37,047 nt of DNA. Origin: an uncultured Flavobacteriaceae bacterium. Its GTDB lineage: Bacteria; Bacteroidota; Bacteroidia; Flavobacteriales; Flavobacteriaceae. Where the stretch lies: the NCBI GenBank assembly GCA_938020445.1, contig CALIIC010000017.1:1-37047 (forward strand), given 5' to 3'. Both the position numbers and the translations under genes were made by a program. Below are positions 26,011-33,821 of the stretch, piece after piece. The notes beneath the pieces are model-generated. The model saw nothing but the letters and a program-made list of their open reading frames with translations, searched no databases and was not told the origin of the DNA. Position 1 is the stretch's first letter, and the number at the start of each line of letters is the position of its first letter.

Positions 26011-26505
26011 TTAGTTTGGGGAATTTAGGCCAAGTTTATTTCCTTCCGTATCTAAAAACAATGCAAAAAAGCCGCTGTCATCTGCGTGGGCTGTTTTTGG
26101 AACAATGATTTTTCCACCATTTTTTTCGACCTTATCAAGAATATGTTGAAGGTTATTTCCGCCATTTAGATATAGGGTCGGTCCATCAGCGGAAGGCTTG
26201 TAATCATCTCCTTTGAATAGTACGCCTGTTACCATTTGATCTTCGTATGGGAATATTCCCATTTCCATCCCTGGCATTTCTATTTTCTCAATATTAATGT
26301 CCAAAATTGATGCATAAAAATTGATTGCTCGTGAAATATCCGTTGCAGGAATTTCAAAAAGGGAAATGAAACTATTCATATCATTTGTAATGTGTGCTTG
26401 GCCAGAATTTACTTTTTGTATTTCTGAACTGGATTTGCTTTGATCATTGCAAGCCATAAGGCTAAAGGCAATTACTATGGCGGCACTAGGCAAAATTCTT
26501 TTCAT
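26011..26505 (-). CDS. VOC (glyoxalase-like) domain lipoprotein
   Basis: Taking the ATG at 26505 gives 164 residues with a lipoprotein signal (PSAAIVIAFSLMAC). The rest is one vicinal-oxygen-chelate domain: SLFEIPATDISRAINFYASIL, MGIFPYEDQMVTGVLF, ILDKVEKNGGKIIVPK and FALFLDTEGNKLGL. VOC proteins act in the cytoplasm as glyoxalases, dioxygenases or antibiotic-binding proteins; a lipid-anchored VOC is unusual. A TAATTTTG promoter-like box lies 20-odd bp upstream, and an AraC gene ends 69 bp upstream on the same strand. Confidence 0.8.
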   Translation of the reverse strand: MKRILPSAAIVIAFSLMACNDQSKSSSEIQKVNSGQAHITNDMNSFISLFEIPATDISRAINFYASILDINIEKIEMPGMEMGIFPYEDQMVTGVLFKGDDYKPSADGPTLYLNGGNNLQHILDKVEKNGGKIIVPKTAHADDSGFFALFLDTEGNKLGLNSPN

Positions 26506-26523
26506 TTTTTTAAATTTATGACA

Positions 26524-26531
26524 CAAAATTA
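26524..26531 (-). promoter_or_regulatory. Candidate -7 promoter element (TAATTTTG) for the VOC lipoprotein gene
   Basis: On the - strand TAATTTTG matches TAnnTTTG, ending 18 bp before the ATG at 26505. A little further upstream TGTCGCATTTTTACAA (- strand) may be an AraC-type binding site, but this is a guess. No -33 TTTG is obvious. Confidence 0.35.
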
Positions 26532-26574
26532 GCTCGTTCGGGAAGGTTAAAATTGTAAAAATGCGACACTCGGT

Positions 26575-27390
26575 CTATTGGTAGAAAAGCGTAGAAAGGA
26601 GGGTGTTTTCATTTCCTAAAAACTCCTTTGGGTTTGTTCCCGTAAACTCCTTAAAGTCTTTTATGAAGTGGGCTTGGTCGTAATATGCACTTTCGTAGGC
26701 TATATTCGTTAGGCTTTCCGCCTCTTTGTTAAGCAACATTTTTAATGCGGTTTGCAGTCGAATGACTTTCCCTAGCTGTTTTGGGCTAACTCCAATTTGT
26801 TTGGCGAACTTTCTCTCAAGTTGTCTTCTTTTGCCCCGGTCATCTTTAAGAATCGTTTTTATAGAGGCGTTTCCGTTTGTAGATAACAGCGCATCAACGG
26901 TTGTTTTTACGATATGTTCAACGGTTGATTTGTTGTTTAGTCTTTCTAAGAGAAATTTTTCTATGATTTCTATTCTTTGTTTAACATCTTTTGCTCGGAT
27001 TATTTTTTGTTCAACTGCCTGTATGATTTTTTCTTCAAACAATGCGGTTAATGGCGTTTCTTTATTGGCCAGGTTTTTAATTGGTTCCGTCACAAAATTG
27101 GCAAATCCGTATGGATAAAATCGGATTGCGAACGTATGAACATACCCGGTTGGTTCAATATAAAATGGTTCAATTGTTTGTCCCAGTACCATTGCACGAG
27201 GTTGTAAGATAAACTGGTTTTCCGAAGTATATCGCTTTATATCGTCGCCAAGAATAAAAGCCATTTCAATACAACCATCAGGAACGATCCGTTGTTTTTG
27301 CGAATCGGTATCGGCAGGAACTTCTAAGGTCCAATAACAGCTGATAAGCGATTTTAAATCTGGATGGGGCTGAAAGGTCTGATAATTCAT
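26575..27390 (-). CDS. AraC-family transcriptional regulator (DUF6597-type N-terminus)
   Basis: The protein has 271 residues. The N-terminal domain opens with QPHPDLKSLISCYWTLEVP and continues with IVPDGCIEMAFILGD, the pattern of DUF6597-type sensor domains. The C-terminal helix-turn-helix pair includes RQLERKFAKQIGVSPKQLGKVIRLQ and AYYDQAHFIKDFKEFTGTNPKEF. The likely target is the VOC lipoprotein gene 69 bp downstream. In flavobacteria such AraC genes often precede a VOC gene, which supports but does not prove the link. Confidence 0.85.
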   Translation of the reverse strand: MNYQTFQPHPDLKSLISCYWTLEVPADTDSQKQRIVPDGCIEMAFILGDDIKRYTSENQFILQPRAMVLGQTIEPFYIEPTGYVHTFAIRFYPYGFANFVTEPIKNLANKETPLTALFEEKIIQAVEQKIIRAKDVKQRIEIIEKFLLERLNNKSTVEHIVKTTVDALLSTNGNASIKTILKDDRGKRRQLERKFAKQIGVSPKQLGKVIRLQTALKMLLNKEAESLTNIAYESAYYDQAHFIKDFKEFTGTNPKEFLGNENTLLSTLFYQ

Positions 27391-27554
27391 TGCTTGTTCT
27401 TATTTTCAAGGGGTTGCCAACCGTTCGACTATGATTTTGGTGTGGTAAATCCCTGAGGATTTTTCACTTAACGAATTAAGCGGGTTGCAATAAGGGATTT
27501 TTTCTGCAACTAGTAGGGAAGCACTGAATTATGGGTACTGCGCGTAAGCCATTG
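27391..27554 (-). repeat. Attachment-like intergenic element between AraC and DUF1801 genes
   Basis: On the - strand the region starts with AAACTAACAATGGC right after the DUF1801 stop and ends with GAACGGTTGGCAACC before the AraC start. These resemble the complementary ends (TAACAA ... CGTT) of other elements here. The interior has only weak pairing. Confidence 0.35.
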
Positions 27555-27989
27555 TTAGTTTCTACAAGCACACTCATGGTGTTCATTGAGGTATGCAATT
27601 GTTTCCATACTGAGTTTTTCCATAGTTGGAATATTTATGTCGGTTAGTTTCTTAAAATAAATACAGGCTTTCCCCATTTTGAATTTGCCTAAATCCGTTA
27701 AAAGAGTATCGCTTTTTGCTGTTTTCGAATACACATAGAGCGAAAACTGTGTTTTTCGTGGGGAGAAACCTAATAAAGGGGCGTCCCCTTCATGCCCACT
27801 AGCGTATTTATAGTGGTAGCTTCCAAAACCTATTATTGTTGGTCCCCACATTTTTGGTTCAAAACCCGACCATTCACGCATTAATTCTATTAATTTATGA
27901 CTATCGGCTTTCTTTTGATCATTGTCTACATATGATTCAATAAAATCAAAAACATCTATTGCCGTTTCAGTGGTTTTGTTTTTAGCCAT
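27555..27989 (-). CDS. DUF1801 family protein
   Basis: Taking the ATG at 27989 gives 144 residues; a TTG at 28028 in frame would add 13. The protein matches the DUF1801 (iron-binding frataxin-like fold) pattern: DVFDFIESYVDNDQKKADSHKLIELM, then MWGPTIIGFGSYHYKYASG, PLLGFSPRKTQFSLYV and a TDLGKFKMGKACIYFKKLTDINI ending. Activity is unknown. It stands alone between two repeat-bearing intergenic regions. Confidence 0.8.
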   Translation of the reverse strand: MAKNKTTETAIDVFDFIESYVDNDQKKADSHKLIELMREWSGFEPKMWGPTIIGFGSYHYKYASGHEGDAPLLGFSPRKTQFSLYVYSKTAKSDTLLTDLGKFKMGKACIYFKKLTDINIPTMEKLSMETIAYLNEHHECACRN

Positions 27990-28056
27990 TTCAGTAGTTG
28001 TTTTAAGTCGCTTTGTAATGCCCGCCAATAGTTTTTGTAAGACTCGTTGCGCAAAA

Positions 28057-28148
28057 TGTTCAACGGACCCTTCGCCCTAATGGAAAGATGAAAAACTGTC
28101 ATGAATTTCGATTAGGGATGCAGCCGAAATAAACTGGTAACATTGAAC
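28057..28148 (-). repeat. Nested inverted repeats (attC-like architecture)
   Basis: Outer arms TGTTCAA (28057-28063) and TTGAAC (28143-28148) enclose inner arms CCCTAAT (28075-28081) and ATTAGGG (28111-28117). Two nested pairs with an asymmetric gap are the layout of integron attC sites, but the arm sequences are not the classical ones. Lies upstream of the DUF1801 gene in a 474-bp gene-free stretch (27990-28463); no other feature was recognised in that stretch. Confidence 0.35.
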
Positions 28149-28463
28149 GCCATCTTTTCTTACTTAGATAAACTTCCATTTCTTAGCATTAAGTTACATA
28201 TTTTTCTATCGACGCACTTTAGGAGATAGTGCTTTTTTATATTTTCACTTTTTTGGCATCTTCTTGTTTTGTATCTCTGCTCGTATGTTCTTTTATTGAA
28301 TGATCGTGTTATGAATTTATACGCATACCCATGCCGGTGAACCCAAAAGGAGTAGGAGCAAGTTGTATTAAAAGAAAATTGGTGGTTTAGACAAAAGAAA
28401 ACATTAATTACCTTTAGAAAACTAGGCTAGGTCTTTTCATAGGAGGTGGTGTTTTGTACAGTT

Positions 28464-29075
28464 TTATTTTTTTAATTCGTATTCAGTAATTATTTCCAAA
28501 CCAAAAAGACCTTTGGTTAAACCGAATTCAATTGATTTATATTCAGAATAATTTTTATTCGAATCCCAACGTTCAGGTAGATTGATAGAAATCAATTCCC
28601 CATTCTTTTTTAAATATACCTCTGGATTATTTCTGGACATTCCACGTCTACCGCCAGTTGAGTAGTTATGTTCGATTTTTTTAATTTGGAATTCAACTAA
28701 ATTAGATTCATTGCTTTTTCCGATGTAATTCAGTCCAAGTACTGTTCCATTAATAACATTTCCAAAAAGGATAACGCCAGCAATCGTCATTAGCGGAATC
28801 ACGGATAACATGTATAGTTTAAGCTTGAGACCCGCTATTTTCTCATAGCTTTTGGGGTTTAATAAATCCGTTTTATGAATGAAATATATAGCGAAGATTA
28901 ACCCGCATACTAAAGCGCTAACCCAAAATAACTTTTCATTAAAAAAGGTTTTTTCATAAAAGAGATATACGATACAATGAAAAAGACCGCCAACGAAAAC
29001 AAAAAGCTTGTAGTTTTTAAAAAGTTTTTTTTTCTTTTTTTTAGGTTTCTTGCTCTTTGATTTATTTTTCCCCAT
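28464..29075 (-). CDS. Hypothetical membrane protein with lysine-rich N-terminus
   Basis: The protein has 203 residues. The first 20 are nearly all Lys/Ser/Pro (GKNKSKSKKPKKKKKK), then three membrane spans follow: near 25-43 (YKLFVFVGGLFHCIVYLFY), 49-68 (LFWVSALVCGLIFAIYFIH) and 86-105 (LKLYMLSVIPLMTIAGVILFG). A C-terminal soluble part (about 110-203) contains VEFQIKKIEHNYSTGGRRGM and the closing SIEFGLTKGLFGLEIITEYEL. No family is recognised. Confidence 0.6.
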   Translation of the reverse strand: MGKNKSKSKKPKKKKKKLFKNYKLFVFVGGLFHCIVYLFYEKTFFNEKLFWVSALVCGLIFAIYFIHKTDLLNPKSYEKIAGLKLKLYMLSVIPLMTIAGVILFGNVINGTVLGLNYIGKSNESNLVEFQIKKIEHNYSTGGRRGMSRNNPEVYLKKNGELISINLPERWDSNKNYSEYKSIEFGLTKGLFGLEIITEYELKK

Positions 29076-29179
29076 TTTTTTAGATTACAGGTAACGGCTT
29101 AGCTATGAACAATGACAACCCGGAGGCGCTATTGTTTAAGGGTTTTGTTAGCAGTAGTTATTTTTTGTTTTCAGAAAAT
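29076..29179 (-). repeat. Intergenic element with TAACAA/GTTACC ends
   Basis: On the - strand the stretch begins with CTACTGCTAACAAAACCC after the SnoaL-like gene stop and ends with GCCGTTACCTGTAATC just before the next gene start. The ends fit the attC-like pattern (R'-like TAACAA, R''-like GTTACC). The interior GGGTTGTCATTGTTCATAGCTAAGC is of a type I recall from other Bacteroidetes intergenic regions, though this is memory and not checked. Confidence 0.45.
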
Positions 29180-29554
29180 TTAATACGCCCCTTTTTTACT
29201 TAAATTTTCGGTTAACAAAATCCATTTCTCATTTTCACTAATTAGAACCGTGGTTCCGATTCCGTTTCCTTTTGTAGGATTTTCATTGATTATTCCTTCC
29301 CAGTAGAATTCAAACACAAAAGCCGCTATAGACTCATTTTTAAGAATCCAGCGTACGTTTCGTATTGCATATTTTTCGTTCTTAATCAATGAAAAATTAT
29401 GTTCAAAGGCAATTCTAACGTTTTGTTTTCCCATATGGACCGTTCCATTAGAAAAAGTAACACAGGCATTATCATGAAATAATGGGGCAACATTTTTCCA
29501 ATCTTGCGTTTTTAAGGCGATTTCATATTTTTTTATAAATTCTTCCGGTTTCAT
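29180..29554 (-). CDS. SnoaL-like/NTF2-fold (DUF4440-type) protein
   Basis: The protein has 124 residues without a signal peptide. The sequence follows the NTF2-like cone: EEFIKKYEIALKTQDWKNVAPLFHDNACVTFSNGTVHMGKQNVRIAFEH, then a beta-sheet with FVFEFYWEGI and a final KWILLTENLSKKG. Such proteins bind small ligands or act as ketosteroid-isomerase-like enzymes; no catalytic residue can be assigned. It is flanked by attC-like intergenic elements on both sides. Confidence 0.75.
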   Translation of the reverse strand: MKPEEFIKKYEIALKTQDWKNVAPLFHDNACVTFSNGTVHMGKQNVRIAFEHNFSLIKNEKYAIRNVRWILKNESIAAFVFEFYWEGIINENPTKGNGIGTTVLISENEKWILLTENLSKKGAY

Positions 29555-29583
29555 TTAATTCTGTGTTACATCATAATCGCTGC

Positions 29584-29605
29584 TAACGGCAGTCTGTCTT
29601 AAAAC
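29584..29605 (+). repeat. Shared 22-mer, copy 1 (element end)
   Basis: TAACGGCAGTCTGTCT (29584-29599) plus one variable base and AAAAC matches 36906-36927 at 21 of 22 positions. Here it lies upstream (on the - strand) of the SnoaL-like gene start, so it is the right-hand end read in reverse. Confidence 0.7.
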
Positions 29606-29665
29606 TCTTTTCAAGTAACTGAGAATGCCATGTTTGAATTTTCCTAAACCACCGAACGCCCAATT

Positions 29666-30136
29666 TTACTTCTTTAATACAATTTCGGCTTTGGTTACTT
29701 TTAAGGTCGAATTTTCAGATGCGACCAATATTCCTTTAAAAGTATAATTACCATCTTCTTCTATTTTAATTTCTGAGTTTTTTCCAGAGAAGCGCCAATC
29801 GGTTTTACCCATTAAGGATGTCTTTACTTCTCCAATCGTAATGTTTTTGTCTGTTGGGTCAATTTCTAACCCGCCAAAATTCTCTCCATTTTTCAGAATT
29901 TCCATTTTAAATCTCAGGGCTACCTTCCCTTCGTATTCAATGTCCATATCGGACCAAATGGCAATTTTTTGATCTTTTTTTAGGTCTAATGATATTTCTT
30001 TAATGATCAAGTTGTCATCATCCGTACTAACTTGATTAATCGGAAGTCTACCTACTTCTTCCCCTGTTATAGCACTACAAGCTGTAAAAAGAATACTTGT
30101 AAAGGCTACGATTAAGAATGATAGTGTTCTGTTCAT
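29666..30136 (-). CDS. Hypothetical lipoprotein
   Basis: The protein has 156 residues with a lipoprotein signal (TLSFLIVAFTSILFTAC). The mature part is a small all-beta domain: IIKEISLDLKKDQKIAIWSDMDIEYEG, KVALRFKMEILKNGENFGGLEID, GNYTFKGILVA, TLKVTKAEIVLKK. No known motif. Flanked by repeat-bearing intergenic regions, no operon partner. Confidence 0.6.
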   Translation of the reverse strand: MNRTLSFLIVAFTSILFTACSAITGEEVGRLPINQVSTDDDNLIIKEISLDLKKDQKIAIWSDMDIEYEGKVALRFKMEILKNGENFGGLEIDPTDKNITIGEVKTSLMGKTDWRFSGKNSEIKIEEDGNYTFKGILVASENSTLKVTKAEIVLKK

Positions 30137-30337
30137 TTTTTTATTTTTAACTATTGCCCACAGATTGTATATGAAACGTGACGCCTACTTGCATTTTTAC
30201 GGCACATAAACCTGCAGAAAGGGAAGCGCCAATTTTTCGGTTTAGCACCTATAAGCTGCTATGTTTTATACTCCTTGTTGTGGTGCGTTTTTTCAATTGA
30301 CCGATTTCTTTTACTACTATATTTGAAATAATGACTT
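30137..30337 (-). repeat. Intergenic inverted-repeat element
   Basis: On the - strand CCACAACAAGGAGTATAAAAC near the dehydrogenase end pairs imperfectly with GTTTCATATACAATCTGTGG near the lipoprotein gene start (reverse complement CCACAGATTGTATATGAAAC). The arms are separated by about 100 bp. This is the most complete stem among the intergenic elements in the window. No gene is visible in it. Confidence 0.5.
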
Positions 30338-31822
30338 TTAGATCATAGCTTTCATGTACTTTTTGATATTGGCATCCTCATAGATTTTCTGAACTGTCTC
30401 TGTATACAACTTTGTAAAAGTCTCATTTTTAATTAGATTACCAAAAAGAGATTCTTGTCTTATAAAGGCTGCTGGATCGGTTGTGGTTTGTTTGGCCGCT
30501 TGATGTAGTTCGGTGCTCATGGCATCAATAATTTCGATTGGATACCCGTGTCTATCCGTTCCTTTATCACTATAATAACACCAGGCGGCAATGATCAAGG
30601 TTGCAAACTTGATACTGCCACCAGTCGCTAAATTATCATGTATAGTAGCAATTAAAAATTTAGGCAATTTGGCCGAGCTTTCCGAACAAATTCGGCTGAC
30701 ACTGTCTTTGATATTCGGGTTGGCAAAACGCTCTAATAGACTGTCTTTGTAGTCCTCTAAATCAATGCCTTCAATGTTTCCCAAAATGGGCGTCGCTTCT
30801 TGGTCTAGGTAGGCCCGTAAGTAGGTTTTGAAGGTTTGGTCTTCTATACAGGCATTGATGGTAGGGTGGCCGTGTAGGGCTCCTAAAAGCCCCAATACTG
30901 AATGCCCGGCATTGAGTAGTCGTAGTTTCATTTTCTCATAAGGCCCCACATCAGGGACGAATTGTACGCCAACTTTTTCAAAAGCGGGCCGCCCGTTCGA
31001 AAATTTATCTTCTACCACCCATTGTATAAAAGGCTCGCAGGTAACGGGCCAAGCATCTTGTACGCCATAGTTTTGTGCAAGGGTTTCGATATCTGCTTTC
31101 GTTGTTACCGGTGTAATGCGATCAACCATACTATTGGGAAAGCAGACTTTTTGGGCTATCCATTCCGCCAACCCCATATCTTGCACTTTGGTAAAGGCGA
31201 GTAGCATCTTACGTGCCATATCGCCATTGTGCTCAATATTGTCACAAGACAAAATGGTAAAAGCCGGTAGCCCGTTATCGCGACGTCGTTTTAAGGCGGC
31301 GGTTAGAAAACCATATACGGTTATCGGGTCATTGGGGTGTCGTAGTTCGTGTTGTATATCAGGATTATCAAAATTGAATTCCCCTGTTGTGGGGTTAAAA
31401 TTATATCCACCTTCGGTAATCGTAAGTGATACTATTCGAGTATCCGCATTTGCCAAACGGGCAATCACGGGTTCGGAATCTGTGACTCCCATTTTAAAAT
31501 TGACTATCGACCCGATGACTTCGGCTTCAATTTTTCCGTCGGGATGTTTGATCATTAGTGTATACAGGTGCGCTTGCTTATTAAAAATAGCGTGTAGTTT
31601 GGCATCCGCTTCGCGTAGGCCTATACCACAGATTCCCCAGTCTGAAGCTTCGCCTAACTGCCGAAGTTGGTGCAAATAGGAGGCTTGATGTGCGCGGTGA
31701 AATCCACCGACACCAATATGAACGATGCCAGTTTTATTCGCTTCGCGATTATAATTCGGAACGGGCATACGGTTTCCCACTTCCTCTAAATTTTGATGTT
31801 GGAGTTGTATTGGTGTTTTCAT
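30338..31822 (-). CDS. Mannitol dehydrogenase-family (polyol-specific long-chain) dehydrogenase
   Basis: Starting at 31822 gives 494 residues, the size of Pseudomonas mannitol 2-dehydrogenase; the frame extends to 31864 but overlaps the permease gene further. The N-terminal NAD-binding part opens HIGVGGFHRAHQ. Catalytic residues are in MKLRLLNAGHS: Lys299, Asn304 and His307, with the same spacing as the Lys/Asn/His triad of mannitol 2-dehydrogenase. The likely reaction is oxidation of a polyol or reduction of a ketose or uronate with NAD(H); fructuronate reductases share the triad. Its ATG overlaps the permease stop codon by four bases (ATGA), so the two are translationally coupled. Confidence 0.85.
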   Translation of the reverse strand: MKTPIQLQHQNLEEVGNRMPVPNYNREANKTGIVHIGVGGFHRAHQASYLHQLRQLGEASDWGICGIGLREADAKLHAIFNKQAHLYTLMIKHPDGKIEAEVIGSIVNFKMGVTDSEPVIARLANADTRIVSLTITEGGYNFNPTTGEFNFDNPDIQHELRHPNDPITVYGFLTAALKRRRDNGLPAFTILSCDNIEHNGDMARKMLLAFTKVQDMGLAEWIAQKVCFPNSMVDRITPVTTKADIETLAQNYGVQDAWPVTCEPFIQWVVEDKFSNGRPAFEKVGVQFVPDVGPYEKMKLRLLNAGHSVLGLLGALHGHPTINACIEDQTFKTYLRAYLDQEATPILGNIEGIDLEDYKDSLLERFANPNIKDSVSRICSESSAKLPKFLIATIHDNLATGGSIKFATLIIAAWCYYSDKGTDRHGYPIEIIDAMSTELHQAAKQTTTDPAAFIRQESLFGNLIKNETFTKLYTETVQKIYEDANIKKYMKAMI

Positions 31823-33543
31823 TGTTGTGCAGCAGTTTTTGATTTTCCGCGGAGCAGTGCCCAATAGGCCAGTACAAAATAAATGAGGGTACAGATGAAG
31901 GCGTAGGTATAAAAGAGTTCCCGATTTTCGATATAATCCGTTTCTGACGCACTACCGAACATGACATTACCGGCTAAAGCCAAGGTAGCGACCAAAGCGA
32001 CAATCGCAATAAATTTCAACCCCTGGGAGAAAAAAGATCTATCCTTGGCAATAACGGGCTCTTCCTTTGCCTGCTGTTCTTGAAAGCGTTCAATCATTTC
32101 CTTCCGAACTTCTTCTTCCTTCACTTCGGCGGTATAGCTTTCTTTCGCCCCGTACCGAGATGCTAGCAGTGTATACACCAAGATGGTAAAAAACCAAGTA
32201 GGAATAAACAGGTAATAGAAGGATATCACATCCAAGGCATTCAATCCAAAACCGAAAAAAAGGCCCAAGCCCCATGAAGCGACAGCAGGCATGCTAAAGG
32301 TTAGCTTGCGGTATGAAGACCAGTAGCGTGTAAAGCCAATTCTAGGGAAAATTTGATGTTCTGCAAATACAATCGCCCCTACGGGAACCACCAGTAGTCC
32401 GGCATACGTGAGTAGTGGCAGTATTTGTGAAAAAACAAAAGGGAAACAGGCAATGACCATAGTGACTAACCCAACAACGATGGTCGTTTTCTTTCGGGAG
32501 TGGTTAGAGAAAATTGCCTGTGCAGCTAAGCCTGCCCTATATAGATTTGTTATTGCCGTTGTCCATCCGGCAACGATTACTATTACAAACCCGGACCAAC
32601 CGAGGGCGTAGTACGCCACATCACCCGGATCAAGTTCTACAATGGATTTTCCTAAGATAACGGCGGCACCTGCGCCCATGATTCCGGCAGCAATCCATGC
32701 CACATAGTGACCGAACATCATACCGGTACTGGTGGCATAGCCATACGATTTCTTTTTAGCAAATCGCAAGAGGGCCATATCAATTAATCCAAAATGGGTA
32801 ATGGTATTGGCGGCCCAACCAAATCCTATAACTTCCATCAATCCGATTCCCGGAGCTCCGTCGCTGTTGATGCCTGTCCAGATGGACTGGTCTCCCAAGG
32901 TCATAAAATCGGCCCAGCCAGCGGGTAAGGTTTTATCCAATACATCTAAAGACAAAGCGGGGAGGAGCACCATGGCGCCACTGGTAAACATCACAAAGAG
33001 CCAAGGCGCACAGATACCGGAAAATTCGGAAACCGCATTAAAACCATAAAGTGCGATCGAAACCACAAAGATGCCCACGGCCAAAACAATCAAAATAAAC
33101 CAAGCATTGGTAGGGTACCAATTGAGTTGCGCAGGTACGTTAAAAGCAAAACGGACCGCTGTAGCCGATACCGTAATCATAGCGGCCGAAATGACAGAAA
33201 AAATAATAACATTCGCCCAATTGTATAGTTTGGTCATTGCATCCCCTGCAATCTTATTAAGATAGGTGTAGAGACTAAGTCGCGTGTCTACGGCAATAGG
33301 GGAAGTAATAAATGTCCAGCTAAGAACTGCCAAAACGTTACCGATCAGTAGGCCCAATAAAATGTCCATTGTTTTGGCCCCCAATGCGACAAATGTTGCT
33401 CCAATAACAAACTCGGTTGCGGCAACATGTTCGGCAGCATATAATCCTGCAAAATGAGTCCAATCATGCAATTTATTTTTAGCAATTGGTAATTGCTCTT
33501 CGTCTAGGTTTTCAAATTGTTTAAAATCTTCTGTGGTTTCCAT
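31819..33543 (-). CDS. NCS1-family permease (nucleobase:cation symporter-like)
   Basis: The protein has 574 residues with about 12-14 hydrophobic spans, the fold of NCS1/LeuT-type transporters (KLHDWTHFAGLYAAEHVAATEFVIGATF, GFGWAANTITHFGLIDMALLRFAKKKS, and GWSGFVIVIVAGWTTAITNLYRAG). NCS1 proteins usually carry purines, cytosine, hydantoins or allantoin with Na+ or H+. Here it is coupled to a polyol dehydrogenase-family gene, so a sugar alcohol or sugar acid is an alternative substrate. The C-terminal part (SRYGAKESYTAEVKEEEVRKEMIERFQEQQAKEEP) is a charged cytoplasmic stretch followed by two more spans. The start at 33543 follows the 278-bp repeat region. Confidence 0.75.
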   Translation of the reverse strand: METTEDFKQFENLDEEQLPIAKNKLHDWTHFAGLYAAEHVAATEFVIGATFVALGAKTMDILLGLLIGNVLAVLSWTFITSPIAVDTRLSLYTYLNKIAGDAMTKLYNWANVIIFSVISAAMITVSATAVRFAFNVPAQLNWYPTNAWFILIVLAVGIFVVSIALYGFNAVSEFSGICAPWLFVMFTSGAMVLLPALSLDVLDKTLPAGWADFMTLGDQSIWTGINSDGAPGIGLMEVIGFGWAANTITHFGLIDMALLRFAKKKSYGYATSTGMMFGHYVAWIAAGIMGAGAAVILGKSIVELDPGDVAYYALGWSGFVIVIVAGWTTAITNLYRAGLAAQAIFSNHSRKKTTIVVGLVTMVIACFPFVFSQILPLLTYAGLLVVPVGAIVFAEHQIFPRIGFTRYWSSYRKLTFSMPAVASWGLGLFFGFGLNALDVISFYYLFIPTWFFTILVYTLLASRYGAKESYTAEVKEEEVRKEMIERFQEQQAKEEPVIAKDRSFFSQGLKFIAIVALVATLALAGNVMFGSASETDYIENRELFYTYAFICTLIYFVLAYWALLRGKSKTAAQQ

Positions 33544-33821
33544 ATGTTAGGCTGGTTGCAAATTTTACTCTTGTTAAATTCTGTAGTATGGTTTTTTCAA
33601 AAGAATGGGTCAAAGTGAACCACAACGGTATAGCTATGAACCGTATGGGAATTAAAAGTAGTGAACTTTTGATTGGGCACTGAGCCAAAACTTTTTGTTT
33701 GTTTTTAATTTCTATTTCAAAAGCCAAATCCAAAAGATTTGGCGGACCAAATGAATATAAACATACCTTCGCATAAAACCTTAAAGCCCGTATTGATGAT
33801 AACCTTTGTTACCTAGAGTTA
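33544..33821 (-). repeat. Intergenic repeat region, element 33.7
   Basis: On the - strand it begins with AGGTAACAAAGGTTATC after the SGNH stop and ends with ACCGTTGTGGTTC, again TAACAA ... CGTT ends. The body includes the hairpin at 33723-33745 and a run AAAAACAAACAAAAAG followed by TTTTGGCTC. It shares the hairpin motif with 34761-34781. Confidence 0.45.
33723..33745 (-). terminator. Palindromic hairpin, possible terminator of the SGNH gene
   Basis: GCCAAATC and GATTTGGC form a perfect 8-bp stem with a 5-nt loop; on the - strand TTTTG follows. It is about 77-99 bp past the SGNH stop. A diverged copy of the hairpin is at 34761-34781. Confidence 0.4.
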
